From: an uncultured Christensenellaceae bacterium
Lineage (GTDB): Bacteria > Bacillota > Clostridia > Christensenellales > Pumilibacteraceae
NCBI GenBank assembly: GCA_910587025.1
Contig: CAJUKR010000004.1
Location: forward strand, 1-64,000
Direction of reading: 5' to 3'
DNA: 64,000 bases
This document shows positions 17,501-25,272 of the stretch, piece after piece; position 1 is the first letter of the stretch; every line of letters begins with the position of its first letter. The notes beneath the pieces are model-generated. The model was not told the DNA's origin, searched no databases, and saw nothing but the letters and a program-made list of their open reading frames with translations. The translations under genes and the position numbers were made by a program.

Positions 17501-18169
17501 CTTTTTCAGATAATGTACGTCGTTGGTCGCAACGATTTTGACATTATGCTCGCGCGCTATGCTTATCAGATAAGGAAGCACGGTCTTCTGTGAACGCAGA
17601 TTGTGATCCTGTATTTCTATATAATAATCGTCGCCGAACAGAGCTTTGAATTTTTCGACCACTCTCGATGCTTCATCCATGTCCCCGGCGAGAATAGCCT
17701 GCGGAAGTTCTCCCGCGACGCACGCGGACAGACATATAAGTCCCTCGTGATTTTCTTTAAGCAGTTCGAAGTCTATGCGCGGTTTATAATATAACCCTTC
17801 GGTAAAACCGAGCGACACGAGCTTGATCAAATTATGATAACCCGTTTCGTTTTTACAAAGCAATATAAGATGGTTGGCTTTGGGTTTGCGCTGACCGGGC
17901 GGCGCGGTTTTGACATGGCGGTCAGGCGCGGTATAAACCTCGCAGCCGATTATGGGCTTGACTTTGAAATCGCTCTTTTTGTTAAACGCCGCCGCTTCTT
18001 TGAAAAAAGTCATGGCGCCGTACATATTACCGTGATCGGTGATCGCCACGGCGGGCTGACCGAGCTCCGCGCAACGGGCAAAGAGCTTGCTTATCTTCGT
18101 CGCTCCGTCGAGAAGCGAATATTCGGTATGCAGGTGCAGATGCACGAATTGTTTATTGTCTTTTTCCAT
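14546..18169 (-). CDS. dnaE: DNA polymerase III subunit alpha, DnaE type
   Basis: A 1207-residue replicative polymerase. The N-terminal PHP domain begins FVHLHLHTEYSLLDGA (residues 8-23); the C-family palm carries the metal-binding PDFDIDFC motif near residue 425; helix-hairpin-helix and OB-fold regions follow, and the C-terminal 100 residues form the tau-binding-like end. In Bacillota DnaE usually works with PolC in lagging-strand synthesis; PolC would lie elsewhere. It starts 7 bases after whiA, with AAAGG before the ATG. Confidence 0.97.
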   Translation of the reverse strand: MEKDNKQFVHLHLHTEYSLLDGATKISKLFARCAELGQPAVAITDHGNMYGAMTFFKEAAAFNKKSDFKVKPIIGCEVYTAPDRHVKTAPPGQRKPKANHLILLCKNETGYHNLIKLVSLGFTEGLYYKPRIDFELLKENHEGLICLSACVAGELPQAILAGDMDEASRVVEKFKALFGDDYYIEIQDHNLRSQKTVLPYLISIAREHNVKIVATNDVHYLKKSDARTQKVLQCIAFGDKLSVSDDTDNVTEGVDGVDDDSYFPTKEFYLKSREEMEAVFPTVPEALDNTLEIMEKCGDCKSFFARKMLYPVYSAPDGMTSDEYLKKLLDEGLKKKYKEITPEIRQRADYEFGVVSGMGFTDYFLVVWDFINYAESVGIPVGPGRGSGAGSIIAYAIGITKIEPLGFDLFFERFLNPERVSNPDFDIDFCVERRGEVIDYVRRKYGDDHVSQICTFGTMAAKAAIKDVGRVLDVPFADMNRITKLMPKMMGKLTIEHVLGKKPDKEGVNHGIAELREIYDTDPVLHQVLDLAIEIEGMPRQTGLHAAGVIICRDPISDHAPLAMNGQGIVACQYNMIQVEELGLLKMDFLGLMNLTDIKKAIDIVEETTGKRLDFYSMGVDDADVYKMIGEGNTHAVFQLESGGMKNFMKDLKPDCIEDIIAGISLYRPGPMQYIKTYVYNKKNPDRIVYKHPVLKKNLDTTYGVMVYQEQVMNICRELAGYSMGGADAIRRMMSKKKHDALAAQREIFIHGGTFTNEKGETVPVPGAVANGMSEKDADGLFSEMMDFASYAFNKSHAAAYAFVAYQTAYLKCHHLKEFIVAVLNNRITKIEEITNYLTYIKQQGVSVLPPDINKSRVGFSVEGDCIRVGLAAVKGIGEGIMQQLVDERTEKGAYKDYYEFLSRAYDLKINSRIIDGLTYAGAFDCFGHNRASLLQATPLLLDRVSADKKARSGGQYYMFDMPEVSGGADDFVWPEVKEFSPRDRLMHEKEVAGVYLTGHPLEAYADKLSAMEYTTADINRISAGGEEGEDAVEETQEGELSDGSTVRLGGMLVSAEKKFAKSGREFGIGTLEDLMGTVSVMISPSSWSKFRSVFVPDKLVTVTGKVSASGDREPTIWVSTIEEWKESAAQSKKADAKKICCYIAGGEKNPQMSEVLDVAAAYPGDDELYVKDTVTNKLYRTASRLNAVGARAELIMILGEGNVKLA

Positions 18170-18176
18170 ATAACCT

Positions 18177-19070
18177 TTATTTATCGAGTTTTTTCGCCGC
18201 GGCGAGCAGCTTGTCCAGGCGGTGAGCCGCGCACGATTTACTTACGCCGAGCATCTCGGCGAGTTCGCTTATATTCGCTTCGGGATAACCTTTACGCAGC
18301 AACGCCGTAGTCCTGAGCCTTTCGTCGAGCGATTCGATCCCTATACTGCGGTCTATCGCGTCTATCGCGGCTATTTGTTTTGCCGCCGCGCCGATCGCCC
18401 TGTCTATATTAGCGACGTCGCAGTTCTGTGCCGCCGCCGCTCTCCTGCCGATAGACGATACGAGCATTTCTTCCTGAAGCTCGAGCGCGGCTTTGGTCGC
18501 GCCCATAAAAACGAGAACGTCGCTGATCTTTTCCTTACTTTTCAGATACGCCGTCGGTCTGCCGCCGCGTTCGCCCATACCCACGGGAGCGGCGGAAGGA
18601 GGAAGAAGTTCTATAAGGTCGTCGCGCAGTTTCTCCCCCGAAAACGCGAACTCCATGTGATTGTTCTTCCCCGTCGAAAGAAATCCCGCGCCGAGGAAAG
18701 CCCCGCGCACATAGCACCGTTTTTCCGCACCCGAACGAAGCAGTCCTTCGTCTATGCCGTTTATGCGCGTCATATCGGGCGTAAACACTTTCAGTTTAAC
18801 GAGCAGTTCCCTGCCTTCTTCGAAGGTAAGCGTTATATGCTTTCCGAACGTAACTTCGGGCGGACGCAACATCAGCGTAAGCGCAAGCCCGGACGCAAGC
18901 GACGAGAGCGCCGCGTTATCCGTCACGACTTCGACGGTCATGCCGTGTCCCGACAAATTGACCGAGCCCGCAGTCTGCACGAGCGCGGAAAATTCGGCAA
19001 GCGCTTCGTACTTGTTTTTCGGCGAAAGCGACGCGAGTTCTTCTTTCGCTCTCGTACTGAGCGTACTCAT
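18177..19070 (-). CDS. whiA: DNA-binding protein WhiA
   Basis: A 297-residue WhiA with its degenerate LAGLIDADG-like N-terminal fold (about 1-200, including RCYVRGAFLGAGFLS near 108) and a C-terminal helix-turn-helix (about 240-290, ISELAEMLGVSKSCAAHRLDK). WhiA influences cell division and chromosome segregation in Bacillota and sporulation in actinobacteria. The start overlaps the PHP gene by four bases (ATGA). The genes that normally lie beside it, rapZ and yvcK, are missing here. Confidence 0.96.
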   Translation of the reverse strand: MSTLSTRAKEELASLSPKNKYEALAEFSALVQTAGSVNLSGHGMTVEVVTDNAALSSLASGLALTLMLRPPEVTFGKHITLTFEEGRELLVKLKVFTPDMTRINGIDEGLLRSGAEKRCYVRGAFLGAGFLSTGKNNHMEFAFSGEKLRDDLIELLPPSAAPVGMGERGGRPTAYLKSKEKISDVLVFMGATKAALELQEEMLVSSIGRRAAAAQNCDVANIDRAIGAAAKQIAAIDAIDRSIGIESLDERLRTTALLRKGYPEANISELAEMLGVSKSCAAHRLDKLLAAAKKLDK

Positions 19071-19822
19071 CTCTTCACCTTACCGCTTCTGAAATCGGGC
19101 AGCCTGTCCCAGTTGTGAATCAGGCTCATCGGCAATCCGCTTTCTTTCCATGCCGCGAGCTGAATCGAAACGTCGCCGACGCGTTCGGGCGAATGCGCGT
19201 CGCTGTCCATCACGAACGCGCAACCGAGCGACGCGAGCATTTCGAGCTCGCCTGCCGTCATGGTCACACGCTTGCCGTTCAATTCCAGATACGTTCCGTA
19301 TTCGGCGGCGAGCGCGCCCACCGCGGCGAGATCGATACGACAGCCCGAGTTCGGATGCGACAGTATGTCTATCTCGTAATTCTCGATCGCATACAGATAT
19401 GCGTCGGTATTCTTTACAAGCGCTTTTTTCGAATTTTTGGTCAGAAGGTTGCGAAGCAGAAACGACGCGCCGCCGAGTCCGATCGGTCGCACTATTTTAT
19501 GATAACCGCATACGAGCACGTCGAGTTTTTCGGCCACGCCGTCGTCGATGTCTATAATGCCTTTCGGCGAAATGAAGTTCGCTTCGAGCCCGGCGTATAT
19601 ACCGATTTCGGGATATTTGTTTCGCGCTTCGGCGACATCGGCAAGAAAACGCGGAAAAATCTTTTTCTTCATACCGTAAGTCATATGCCTCAAGCCGTGA
19701 TCGGTCAACGCGATCTCCTTCAAGCCCGAAGCCAAAGCGGCGCGGACATTTTCGTCCACGCTCCCTTTACCGTGATTCATACGGCTGTATTTCGTATGTG
19801 TATGATAATCGCCGAACAGCAT
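19067..19822 (-). CDS. PHP-domain phosphoesterase
   Basis: A 251-residue metal-dependent hydrolase with the four PHP motifs: DYHTHTKYS near residue 5, ALTDHG near 39, GLEANF near 80, and the final SDAH near 208. Related proteins in this position are annotated as histidinol-phosphatase-like or YcdX-like; the true substrate is unknown. I chose the ATG at 19822 because the PHP fold begins there, GAGG precedes it, and a promoter sits just upstream; a longer frame would add 36 basic residues through the promoter. Confidence 0.88.
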   Translation of the reverse strand: MLFGDYHTHTKYSRMNHGKGSVDENVRAALASGLKEIALTDHGLRHMTYGMKKKIFPRFLADVAEARNKYPEIGIYAGLEANFISPKGIIDIDDGVAEKLDVLVCGYHKIVRPIGLGGASFLLRNLLTKNSKKALVKNTDAYLYAIENYEIDILSHPNSGCRIDLAAVGALAAEYGTYLELNGKRVTMTAGELEMLASLGCAFVMDSDAHSPERVGDVSIQLAAWKESGLPMSLIHNWDRLPDFRSGKVKR

Positions 19823-19844
19823 TCCGAAATTTGACCTCGTATAT

Positions 19845-19873
19845 AGTATACTCCGACGGCGGGAATTTTTCAA
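19845..19873 (-). promoter_or_regulatory. Promoter of the PHP-whiA-dnaE operon
   Basis: TTGAAA (19868-19873) and TATACT (19845-19850) are 17 bases apart and face the PHP gene. Confidence 0.75.
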
Positions 19874-19885
19874 GCGATTTGGGCA

Positions 19886-19923
19886 TAAGAAAACCGCCGC
19901 GAACAAAACTGCGACGCGGCGGC
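19886..19923 (-). terminator. Terminator after the amidase gene
   Basis: CCGCCGCG pairs with CGCGGCGG around a loop, followed on the minus strand by TTTTCTT, 19 bases beyond the amidase stop. Confidence 0.85.
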
Positions 19924-19941
19924 GTTTCATTATTCATAATA

Positions 19942-20994
19942 TCATGTCCTGCCGCCGCCTATCTTCTCGATACGCGCCCAGGTATTCGCGCCCACTATTC
20001 CGTCGGCGGCGAGTCCGTTTTCGCTCTGGAACTCGATTACCGCGGTCTGCGTTCTCGCGCCGAATATACCGTCGGGAGTTCCGAGCGGATAAAGTTTCGA
20101 CGTCAGCTTCTGCTGCAAATACGTCACGTAAACGTTTCTGTCCCCGCGGCGAATCGTGGGACGGGGCGCAAGCACGAGAAGAGTGCGCCAGGTATTGCGC
20201 CCGACTATGCCGTCCGCAATCAATCCGTTCGCCTGCTGAAAACGTTTTACGGCAGCCGAGGTTCCGCTGCCGAAAATGCCGTCGGACGCTATGTTATAAC
20301 CGTAATCGTTCAGAATGAACTGCAGAAGAAGTACGAAGTTTCCGCGGCTTCCGACCCTGAGCGTGGGATAAACGGACAGATCGCCGCGCGGCAAATAGTT
20401 TTCGCCGAGATAAACGCAAATTCCTTTGCAAGATTCTTCCGCGACTTCCGTCTGATAATCGGGGTCGATCATGAGTTTCGCTTCGCTCAAGTTGGTCATA
20501 AATCCCGGCTCGACCAGCACCGAACGGCAATTAACGCTTCCGAGCATTCCGACGTCGGACAGATTTTCCACCCCGCGCCCCGGCTGCGTCGTACCCATAA
20601 CGAGCTGCTCGTACAGATCTTCGGCAAGCGCACGGCTCTGCGTCGCATAAGGATTCCTGGAAGAATAGAAAGTCGTTATGCCGCGCGCCGAATTAAAAGT
20701 CGAACCGCTACCGAACGCATTGTATCCGTACGTCACGAGTATCGTCGGACGGCGACGGTTGACTCTGGCGACGCGCGTCGAGATCGGAGTATCCGTAATT
20801 TCGGGCTTGACGTCGTACACGTTGTATCCGCAACGCAAACAAGCCTCGAGAAGTCTGTTTTTGGTCGGTCTGTTGAATTGGTTTTCGTAAATGCTGACGT
20901 TCAGGTAAGGCATCACGGGAGTGCGCTTACCTGCGGTGGGCGGGTTTTGCCCGTGTTCGTCGTTTGCCGCTATAGTATACGATGATGTTGCCAA
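19942..20994 (-). CDS. N-acetylmuramoyl-L-alanine amidase with two peptidoglycan-binding domains
   Basis: A 350-residue wall hydrolase. The N-terminal two thirds look like an amidase_3 zinc fold (ITTFYSS, then VLVEPGFMTNLSEAKLM near 175 with the catalytic Glu), cleaving the amide between muramic acid and the stem peptide. Two PG_binding_1 repeats follow (about 220-275 and 285-345), each with the DGIFG and DGIVG signature. The start is a TTG at 20994 with GGAGG 7 bases upstream, which is far better than any alternative. There is no signal peptide, so export or a spore-related role (cortex or mother-cell lysis) is open. Confidence 0.85.
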   Translation of the reverse strand: MATSSYTIAANDEHGQNPPTAGKRTPVMPYLNVSIYENQFNRPTKNRLLEACLRCGYNVYDVKPEITDTPISTRVARVNRRRPTILVTYGYNAFGSGSTFNSARGITTFYSSRNPYATQSRALAEDLYEQLVMGTTQPGRGVENLSDVGMLGSVNCRSVLVEPGFMTNLSEAKLMIDPDYQTEVAEESCKGICVYLGENYLPRGDLSVYPTLRVGSRGNFVLLLQFILNDYGYNIASDGIFGSGTSAAVKRFQQANGLIADGIVGRNTWRTLLVLAPRPTIRRGDRNVYVTYLQQKLTSKLYPLGTPDGIFGARTQTAVIEFQSENGLAADGIVGANTWARIEKIGGGRT

Positions 20995-21051
20995 AATATT
21001 ATCCTCCGATTTATATATATGTCGCGCGATCTGTTTTCGTACGTACAAGCG

Positions 21052-21864
21052 TCAGAATTCTCCGATATATCTGACCTCCTCTTCGAGTTTTACTCCGAAC
21101 CGCGCGTAAACTTTCAGTTTCACGGTGTCTATCAGACTGCGGACGTCGGCCGCCGTGCCGCCGTCGGTCAGAATGAAATTGGCGTGCTTTTCGCTTATGC
21201 GCGCCCCGCCTATGCGCAGTCCCTTCAGCCCCGCGCGGTCTATGAGTTCGCCCGCGCTTACGTCGCCCGCTTTCGCGAACGTACTTCCGAACGTACGTCC
21301 TGACGGCTGAGATCCTTTACGTTTTGCGGAAAGTTCGCGCATACGCGCTTCTATGTCCTCCCGCGTCCCGCCCGTAAGTGCGAAACCCGCTTTCGTGATT
21401 ATTCCGCGCGGCAAGCCTCGGCACGAGCGGTAAGAAAACACGAGCTCCGTTCCTCTCATACGCACAACGCCGAACGGCGTAAGCACCTCGACGAAATCCA
21501 GAACATCGGCGATCTGCCCGCCGTATGCGCCGGCGTTCATCACCACGCCGCCGCCCACGCTTCCCGGAATACCGCACGCCCATTCCATGCCGCTCAGTCC
21601 AGCCTCCGCGGCAAATCGGCAAACGAGAGGAAGCGGAGTACCGCCGTCCGCGATCACGGTCGCAGACGAAAAAGAAATGCCCGACGAGCGAACGATAACG
21701 ACCCGACGATCCGTGCCGAAGTCGGATGCGAGTAAATTCGTCCCGCGCCCTATTACGATCTCGTCGCCGTTCGGTCTGAAGTTTTCGAAATCGGTCACGA
21801 TCTCGCCGTACGCGCTTCCGCCCACTCCGATCGAAGTATATTCGGATAAATTTATTTTTTTCAT
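21052..21864 (-). CDS. murB: UDP-N-acetylenolpyruvoylglucosamine reductase
   Basis: A 270-residue flavoenzyme of peptidoglycan precursor synthesis that reduces enolpyruvyl-UDP-GlcNAc to UDP-MurNAc. FAD-binding IGRGTNLLASD (about 38-48), GIPGSVGGGVVMNAGAYG (about 98-115), the catalytic Ser in SGRTFGSTFA (about 188-197) and the final Glu in LEEEVRYIGEF are present. It is slightly short because the N-terminal extension is missing. The ribosome site is weak (GGGAAAG). It is 57 bases ahead of the amidase. Confidence 0.95.
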   Translation of the reverse strand: MKKINLSEYTSIGVGGSAYGEIVTDFENFRPNGDEIVIGRGTNLLASDFGTDRRVVIVRSSGISFSSATVIADGGTPLPLVCRFAAEAGLSGMEWACGIPGSVGGGVVMNAGAYGGQIADVLDFVEVLTPFGVVRMRGTELVFSYRSCRGLPRGIITKAGFALTGGTREDIEARMRELSAKRKGSQPSGRTFGSTFAKAGDVSAGELIDRAGLKGLRIGGARISEKHANFILTDGGTAADVRSLIDTVKLKVYARFGVKLEEEVRYIGEF

Positions 21865-21981
21865 AGTTTCGACCGTCTTTCCCGCACATATTTTGTATGC
21901 GGCCGTTCCCGAGAGCGTTACGACGACGTGTGATTTTTCGAAATATTTTGTCGAAAATTTTACACAATAATCTCATCCGTG

Positions 21982-22010
21982 TTGACCTCAGACAAAAAAT
22001 ATTGTATAAT
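21982..22010 (+). promoter_or_regulatory. Promoter of the V4R/asparaginase operon
   Basis: TTGACC (21982-21987) and TATAAT (22005-22010) are 17 bases apart. It is the only clear promoter for the three rightward genes. Confidence 0.85.
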
Positions 22011-22042
22011 CATAGAAAAATAAGGGAGAAAAACGCAGGAAA

Positions 22043-22627
22043 ATGGATCTTGAATGGATAATCTCGCTTGTTGCGGTATTGGTCAGTCTCGTAACGATAA
22101 TCATAAGCTATCTTACGAATAAAGAGAATCTGAAAAACGCGTCGGACAACATACTTTCCGAACGCGGCATAGATTTCAAAATCTCGGTCTGGAACGATAT
22201 AATCGATCTTTGCGACAAGCTCGTACTCGCGACCAACTCCGACCACCTCGAGCAATTCGTAAACATCACGGTCGCGGGCAAAACGAACGATACGAAAGAC
22301 GAGGATATACTCAACAGTCTGAACGAGAACTGCGAACAGATCCACTCGATGACGTTTCGGCTCTGTGCGAAAATAAAAGTGCTCGATATGCAAAATACCG
22401 AGCTGCGGAACAAGATCCGAACATATGCGCACGACGTAATAGCGTTGTACAAACAAATGCAGGATTTCTATCTGAAAAAGAACGCCACGAAAGAAGAATA
22501 CAACGATATCGTACGCGGCGTAAACGAATTCGGCATCAGAGGAGTCACATTCTCTCACACCATGCAAGATTATATATCCGAATTGCAAGAAAAACTTTTC
22601 GATACGAATAAAAGGAGGAAAAACTGA
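22043..22627 (+). CDS. Membrane-anchored coiled-coil protein of unknown function
   Basis: A 194-residue protein with one N-terminal membrane helix (residues 5-24, WIISLVAVLVSLVTIIISYL) and a long polar, helical, charged remainder with heptad-like stretches (about 60-190). It has the topology of a small anchored scaffold facing the cytoplasm. I do not recognise the family. It begins the three-gene operon and overlaps the next start by one base (TGATG). Confidence 0.65.
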   Translation: MDLEWIISLVAVLVSLVTIIISYLTNKENLKNASDNILSERGIDFKISVWNDIIDLCDKLVLATNSDHLEQFVNITVAGKTNDTKDEDILNSLNENCEQIHSMTFRLCAKIKVLDMQNTELRNKIRTYAHDVIALYKQMQDFYLKKNATKEEYNDIVRGVNEFGIRGVTFSHTMQDYISELQEKLFDTNKRRKN

Positions 22628-23343
22628 TGGCATTGCTCGGTTACGAAGGCGAAAAAACGTCTGCGGAAATGCGGAACATCAACGAAGACGAAGTTATCGA
22701 GAACTTCGGCGAGCTCATAAGACGGAGCGAAAAAGCGCGTACCAACCAGAACTTGCGCAGCGTGATCTCCAAACTGGAAGAAAACATCAAAGACAACGAA
22801 AAATACATAATCAAAATGTTTCTCGTCAACAATAAAACGGGAAGCATGATCAACTCGGACAACTCGCCGAATATATCTTTCCGCGTCGATACTATCAACA
22901 ATATTTTCGACAGCATCGTCGATTCGATAACCGACGCGGGGCTGACGGAAGAACAGGTCGGAACGATATTTTTCAATGCGGGCAAGAAATGCGGCGAAGC
23001 GTTCGGTATGACGTTCAACACATACCTCGAAACGTATATCGACGTACAGGACAGCGAAGAGAAAATCAAAGAGTGGTGCATGTTCGATTCATCCGTCGGA
23101 TGGGGCAAACTCGGTTATGACGCGAACGAACATGCGATCGTCATAACGAACAATTTTCAGGCAAAAAAGATCGATATATCCGGCACTTACCCTCACGATT
23201 GCAACTTCTTCAAGGGATACATATCCGGAGTTCTCGCGAAAATATCGGGAAGAAAGACTCCAGCGCGCGTCGAATGCAAATCGTGCGACAAATGCCCCAA
23301 GCATTCGAACGAAAGAGATTGCGTGATAAAATTCGTATTTTAA
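22627..23343 (+). CDS. V4R-domain-like protein
   Basis: A 238-residue protein. The N-terminal 75 residues are charged and helical; residues 85-238 resemble a V4R (4-vinyl reductase-like) ligand-binding domain, with the late FFKGYISGVLAKISG helix and a terminal Cys cluster (Cys217, 220, 223 and 232), typical of the metal or ligand site of V4R. V4R domains bind small molecules such as hydrocarbons or porphyrin intermediates, often as sensors. The assignment is by pattern only. Its ribosome site GGAGG is inside the preceding gene. Confidence 0.6.
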   Translation: MALLGYEGEKTSAEMRNINEDEVIENFGELIRRSEKARTNQNLRSVISKLEENIKDNEKYIIKMFLVNNKTGSMINSDNSPNISFRVDTINNIFDSIVDSITDAGLTEEQVGTIFFNAGKKCGEAFGMTFNTYLETYIDVQDSEEKIKEWCMFDSSVGWGKLGYDANEHAIVITNNFQAKKIDISGTYPHDCNFFKGYISGVLAKISGRKTPARVECKSCDKCPKHSNERDCVIKFVF

Positions 23344-23357
23344 TCGGAGAAAGAATT

Positions 23358-24374
23358 TTGAAAAACAGAATTTGCGTAATATTTACCGGCGGCACCATAG
23401 GTTCGTCCGTCAGGAACGACACCGTCGATCTCGACAGAACGAACGCAAGTCTGCTGATAAACGAATATAAAAAGCATTACGGAGAATCGGTAACTTTCGA
23501 CAGACTTTATCCCGTCGATATGTTAAGCGAGAACGTTCAACAAAGCGACCTCGAAAAAATCGCCGACTGCATAAAGAACGTAGACTGCTCGCTATACGAC
23601 GGAATAATCGTCACGCACGGCACGGACACCCTGTGCTTTACGGCAAACTGCTTCAGTCAGATGTTCTGCGGTTTCGAATTACCCGTCGTGCTCGTTTCCG
23701 CGTCTTACCCGCTCGACGACGAGCGCAGCAACGGACTGAGCAACTTCGCGGGCGCGGTCACGTTCATTTCCGAAGCGCATGCGTCCGGCGTGTTCGTTTC
23801 GTTCACGAACCCGAACGAAAAATGCAAGATACATCTCGCGAGCCGTCTTACGGACGCGGAACAGGTCGGAGGACGTTTCGACAGCCTGCTCGGACTGTGT
23901 TTCGGCACTGTGGAAAACGGCGCGTTCGTCCGCAATCCCGACAGCCGAAATCCCGAAACCGAAGAGCTGAACGCCGTAAAAAAGAACGGACGCGATCTCA
24001 AACTCTGCAACGACATCGTTACGATAAAAGCGCGCGCCCTTCTCGACTTTACGTTTTATACTTTCGAGAAGATACGTCCGAAAGCGGTCATCCTCAAACT
24101 GTATCACAGCGGCACAATCTGCACCGTAGGCGAAGATACGAACGCCGTATCTTTCATAAAACATTGCCGCGATCTCGGTATCGAAGTCATACTTTCCCCC
24201 GTCGCAAGCAAAGCTAACGTATATGCGGGAATGAAAAACATTACGGATAACTGTATAAAAGCATACGACATGAGTTTCGAAATGACGGTAGCAAAAGTCA
24301 TGCTCGCGCTCGGCTCGGGCATACCCGTAAAGCAGATGCTCGACGAAAACAATTTCTTCGAGAAAATTTCATAG
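23358..24374 (+). CDS. L-asparaginase-like amidohydrolase (TTG start)
   Basis: A 338-residue asparaginase/glutaminase-family enzyme. The first catalytic Thr is in TGGTIGS (residues 10-16) and the second in THGTDTL (about 86-92); Asp and Lys partners follow in SASYPLDDERSNG and near AKANVYAG. Such enzymes hydrolyse Asn, Gln or related side-chain amides, and some act on Glu-tRNA or on protein-linked substrates; the substrate here is unknown. The TTG at 23358 is preferred because GGAG lies 8 bases upstream and the enzyme fold starts at once. A longer frame would overlap the V4R gene by 145 bases. Confidence 0.85.
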   Translation: MKNRICVIFTGGTIGSSVRNDTVDLDRTNASLLINEYKKHYGESVTFDRLYPVDMLSENVQQSDLEKIADCIKNVDCSLYDGIIVTHGTDTLCFTANCFSQMFCGFELPVVLVSASYPLDDERSNGLSNFAGAVTFISEAHASGVFVSFTNPNEKCKIHLASRLTDAEQVGGRFDSLLGLCFGTVENGAFVRNPDSRNPETEELNAVKKNGRDLKLCNDIVTIKARALLDFTFYTFEKIRPKAVILKLYHSGTICTVGEDTNAVSFIKHCRDLGIEVILSPVASKANVYAGMKNITDNCIKAYDMSFEMTVAKVMLALGSGIPVKQMLDENNFFEKIS

Positions 24375-24395
24375 CGGCAAAATAACGAAACGGCA

Positions 24396-24436
24396 TAACC
24401 GCCGCTTGCGCATCATAACGCAAGCGGCGGTTTTTA
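24396..24436 (+). terminator. Terminator of the V4R/asparaginase operon
   Basis: ACCGCCGCTTGCG pairs perfectly with CGCAAGCGGCGGT and is followed by TTTT. It lies between convergent genes. Confidence 0.9.
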
Positions 24437-24450
24437 TTGTATGTATCGAA

Positions 24451-25272
24451 TCAAACAATGAAACTCTCGAGCATTTTCGCAAGCCCGTCCGAAGTATTCG
24501 GCTCACAAACGAAATCCGCGGCGGCTTTGCACTCTTCTCTCGCGTTTCCGACCGCTATTCCGAATCCCGCCGCACGGAGCATATCGGTATCGTTGTTGCT
24601 GTCCCCGAACGCCGCAACGTCCGAAATATCTATGCCGAGCTTTACAGCGAGAAACCGCAATGCAGAGTCCTTTCCCGATTCGCGCGGGATCGCCTCGAGA
24701 TATGTCGGACGCGAAAAGACGAACTTGAAATCGGGATACTCTTTCCGTTTGGCAAACTCGGACTTAAGCGCGACTACGCGCTCGTGCGGCGCGATCATGA
24801 GCAGTTTATCGAAATCGCCTTCATATTTTTTCATGAATCCGGGCAAATCGCCGACCACGTCGTAAGAGCAATCGGTTATGGAAGAATATACGCGGGCTTC
24901 GTCGGTCATGCGCGAAATAAACATTCTTTCGCCCGAATACGTCTGACACATGATACCGCGGTTTTCCGCTTCTTCGGCAAGGCGTATGATATCTGCTCCG
25001 TTCATCGGAACGCGCCTGAGAATTTCGCCGTTATCTCCTACCGTCAACCCGCCCTGATAACATATCACGGGGACTTTCGGCTCGGGCTCTCCGTACAGAC
25101 GCGGAAGCAGTTTTTTTACTGACGCGTAACTCCTGCCGGTATTGACGACGAAGTTGCCGCCCGCCGCGCGGTACGCTTTTATTGCCGAAAGCGTACGCGG
25201 CGTAACGGTACCGTCGGGTAAGGTAAGTGTGTCGTCGTAGTCGCAGAAAACGAGACTGTATTTGAGTTTCAT
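24451..25272 (-). CDS. HAD-IIB (Cof-type) phosphatase
   Basis: A 273-residue haloacid-dehalogenase hydrolase. The nucleophile motif is FCDYDDTLT (residues 9-17), motif II is VNTGRS (about 42-47), and the final motif GDSNNDTDML lies near 222-231. The C2B cap in the middle marks sugar- or flavin-phosphate phosphatases. Substrate cannot be told. It overlaps the uvrC stop by one base (TAATG), so it is co-translated with the repair gene although the link is probably incidental. Confidence 0.9.
   Translation of the reverse strand: MKLKYSLVFCDYDDTLTLPDGTVTPRTLSAIKAYRAAGGNFVVNTGRSYASVKKLLPRLYGEPEPKVPVICYQGGLTVGDNGEILRRVPMNGADIIRLAEEAENRGIMCQTYSGERMFISRMTDEARVYSSITDCSYDVVGDLPGFMKKYEGDFDKLLMIAPHERVVALKSEFAKRKEYPDFKFVFSRPTYLEAIPRESGKDSALRFLAVKLGIDISDVAAFGDSNNDTDMLRAAGFGIAVGNAREECKAAADFVCEPNTSDGLAKMLESFIV

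Noticed and set aside
15383..17593. A 736-codon open frame antisense to dnaE
   Set aside because: No motif, no ribosome site, and it mirrors dnaE codon by codon; rejected as a shadow.
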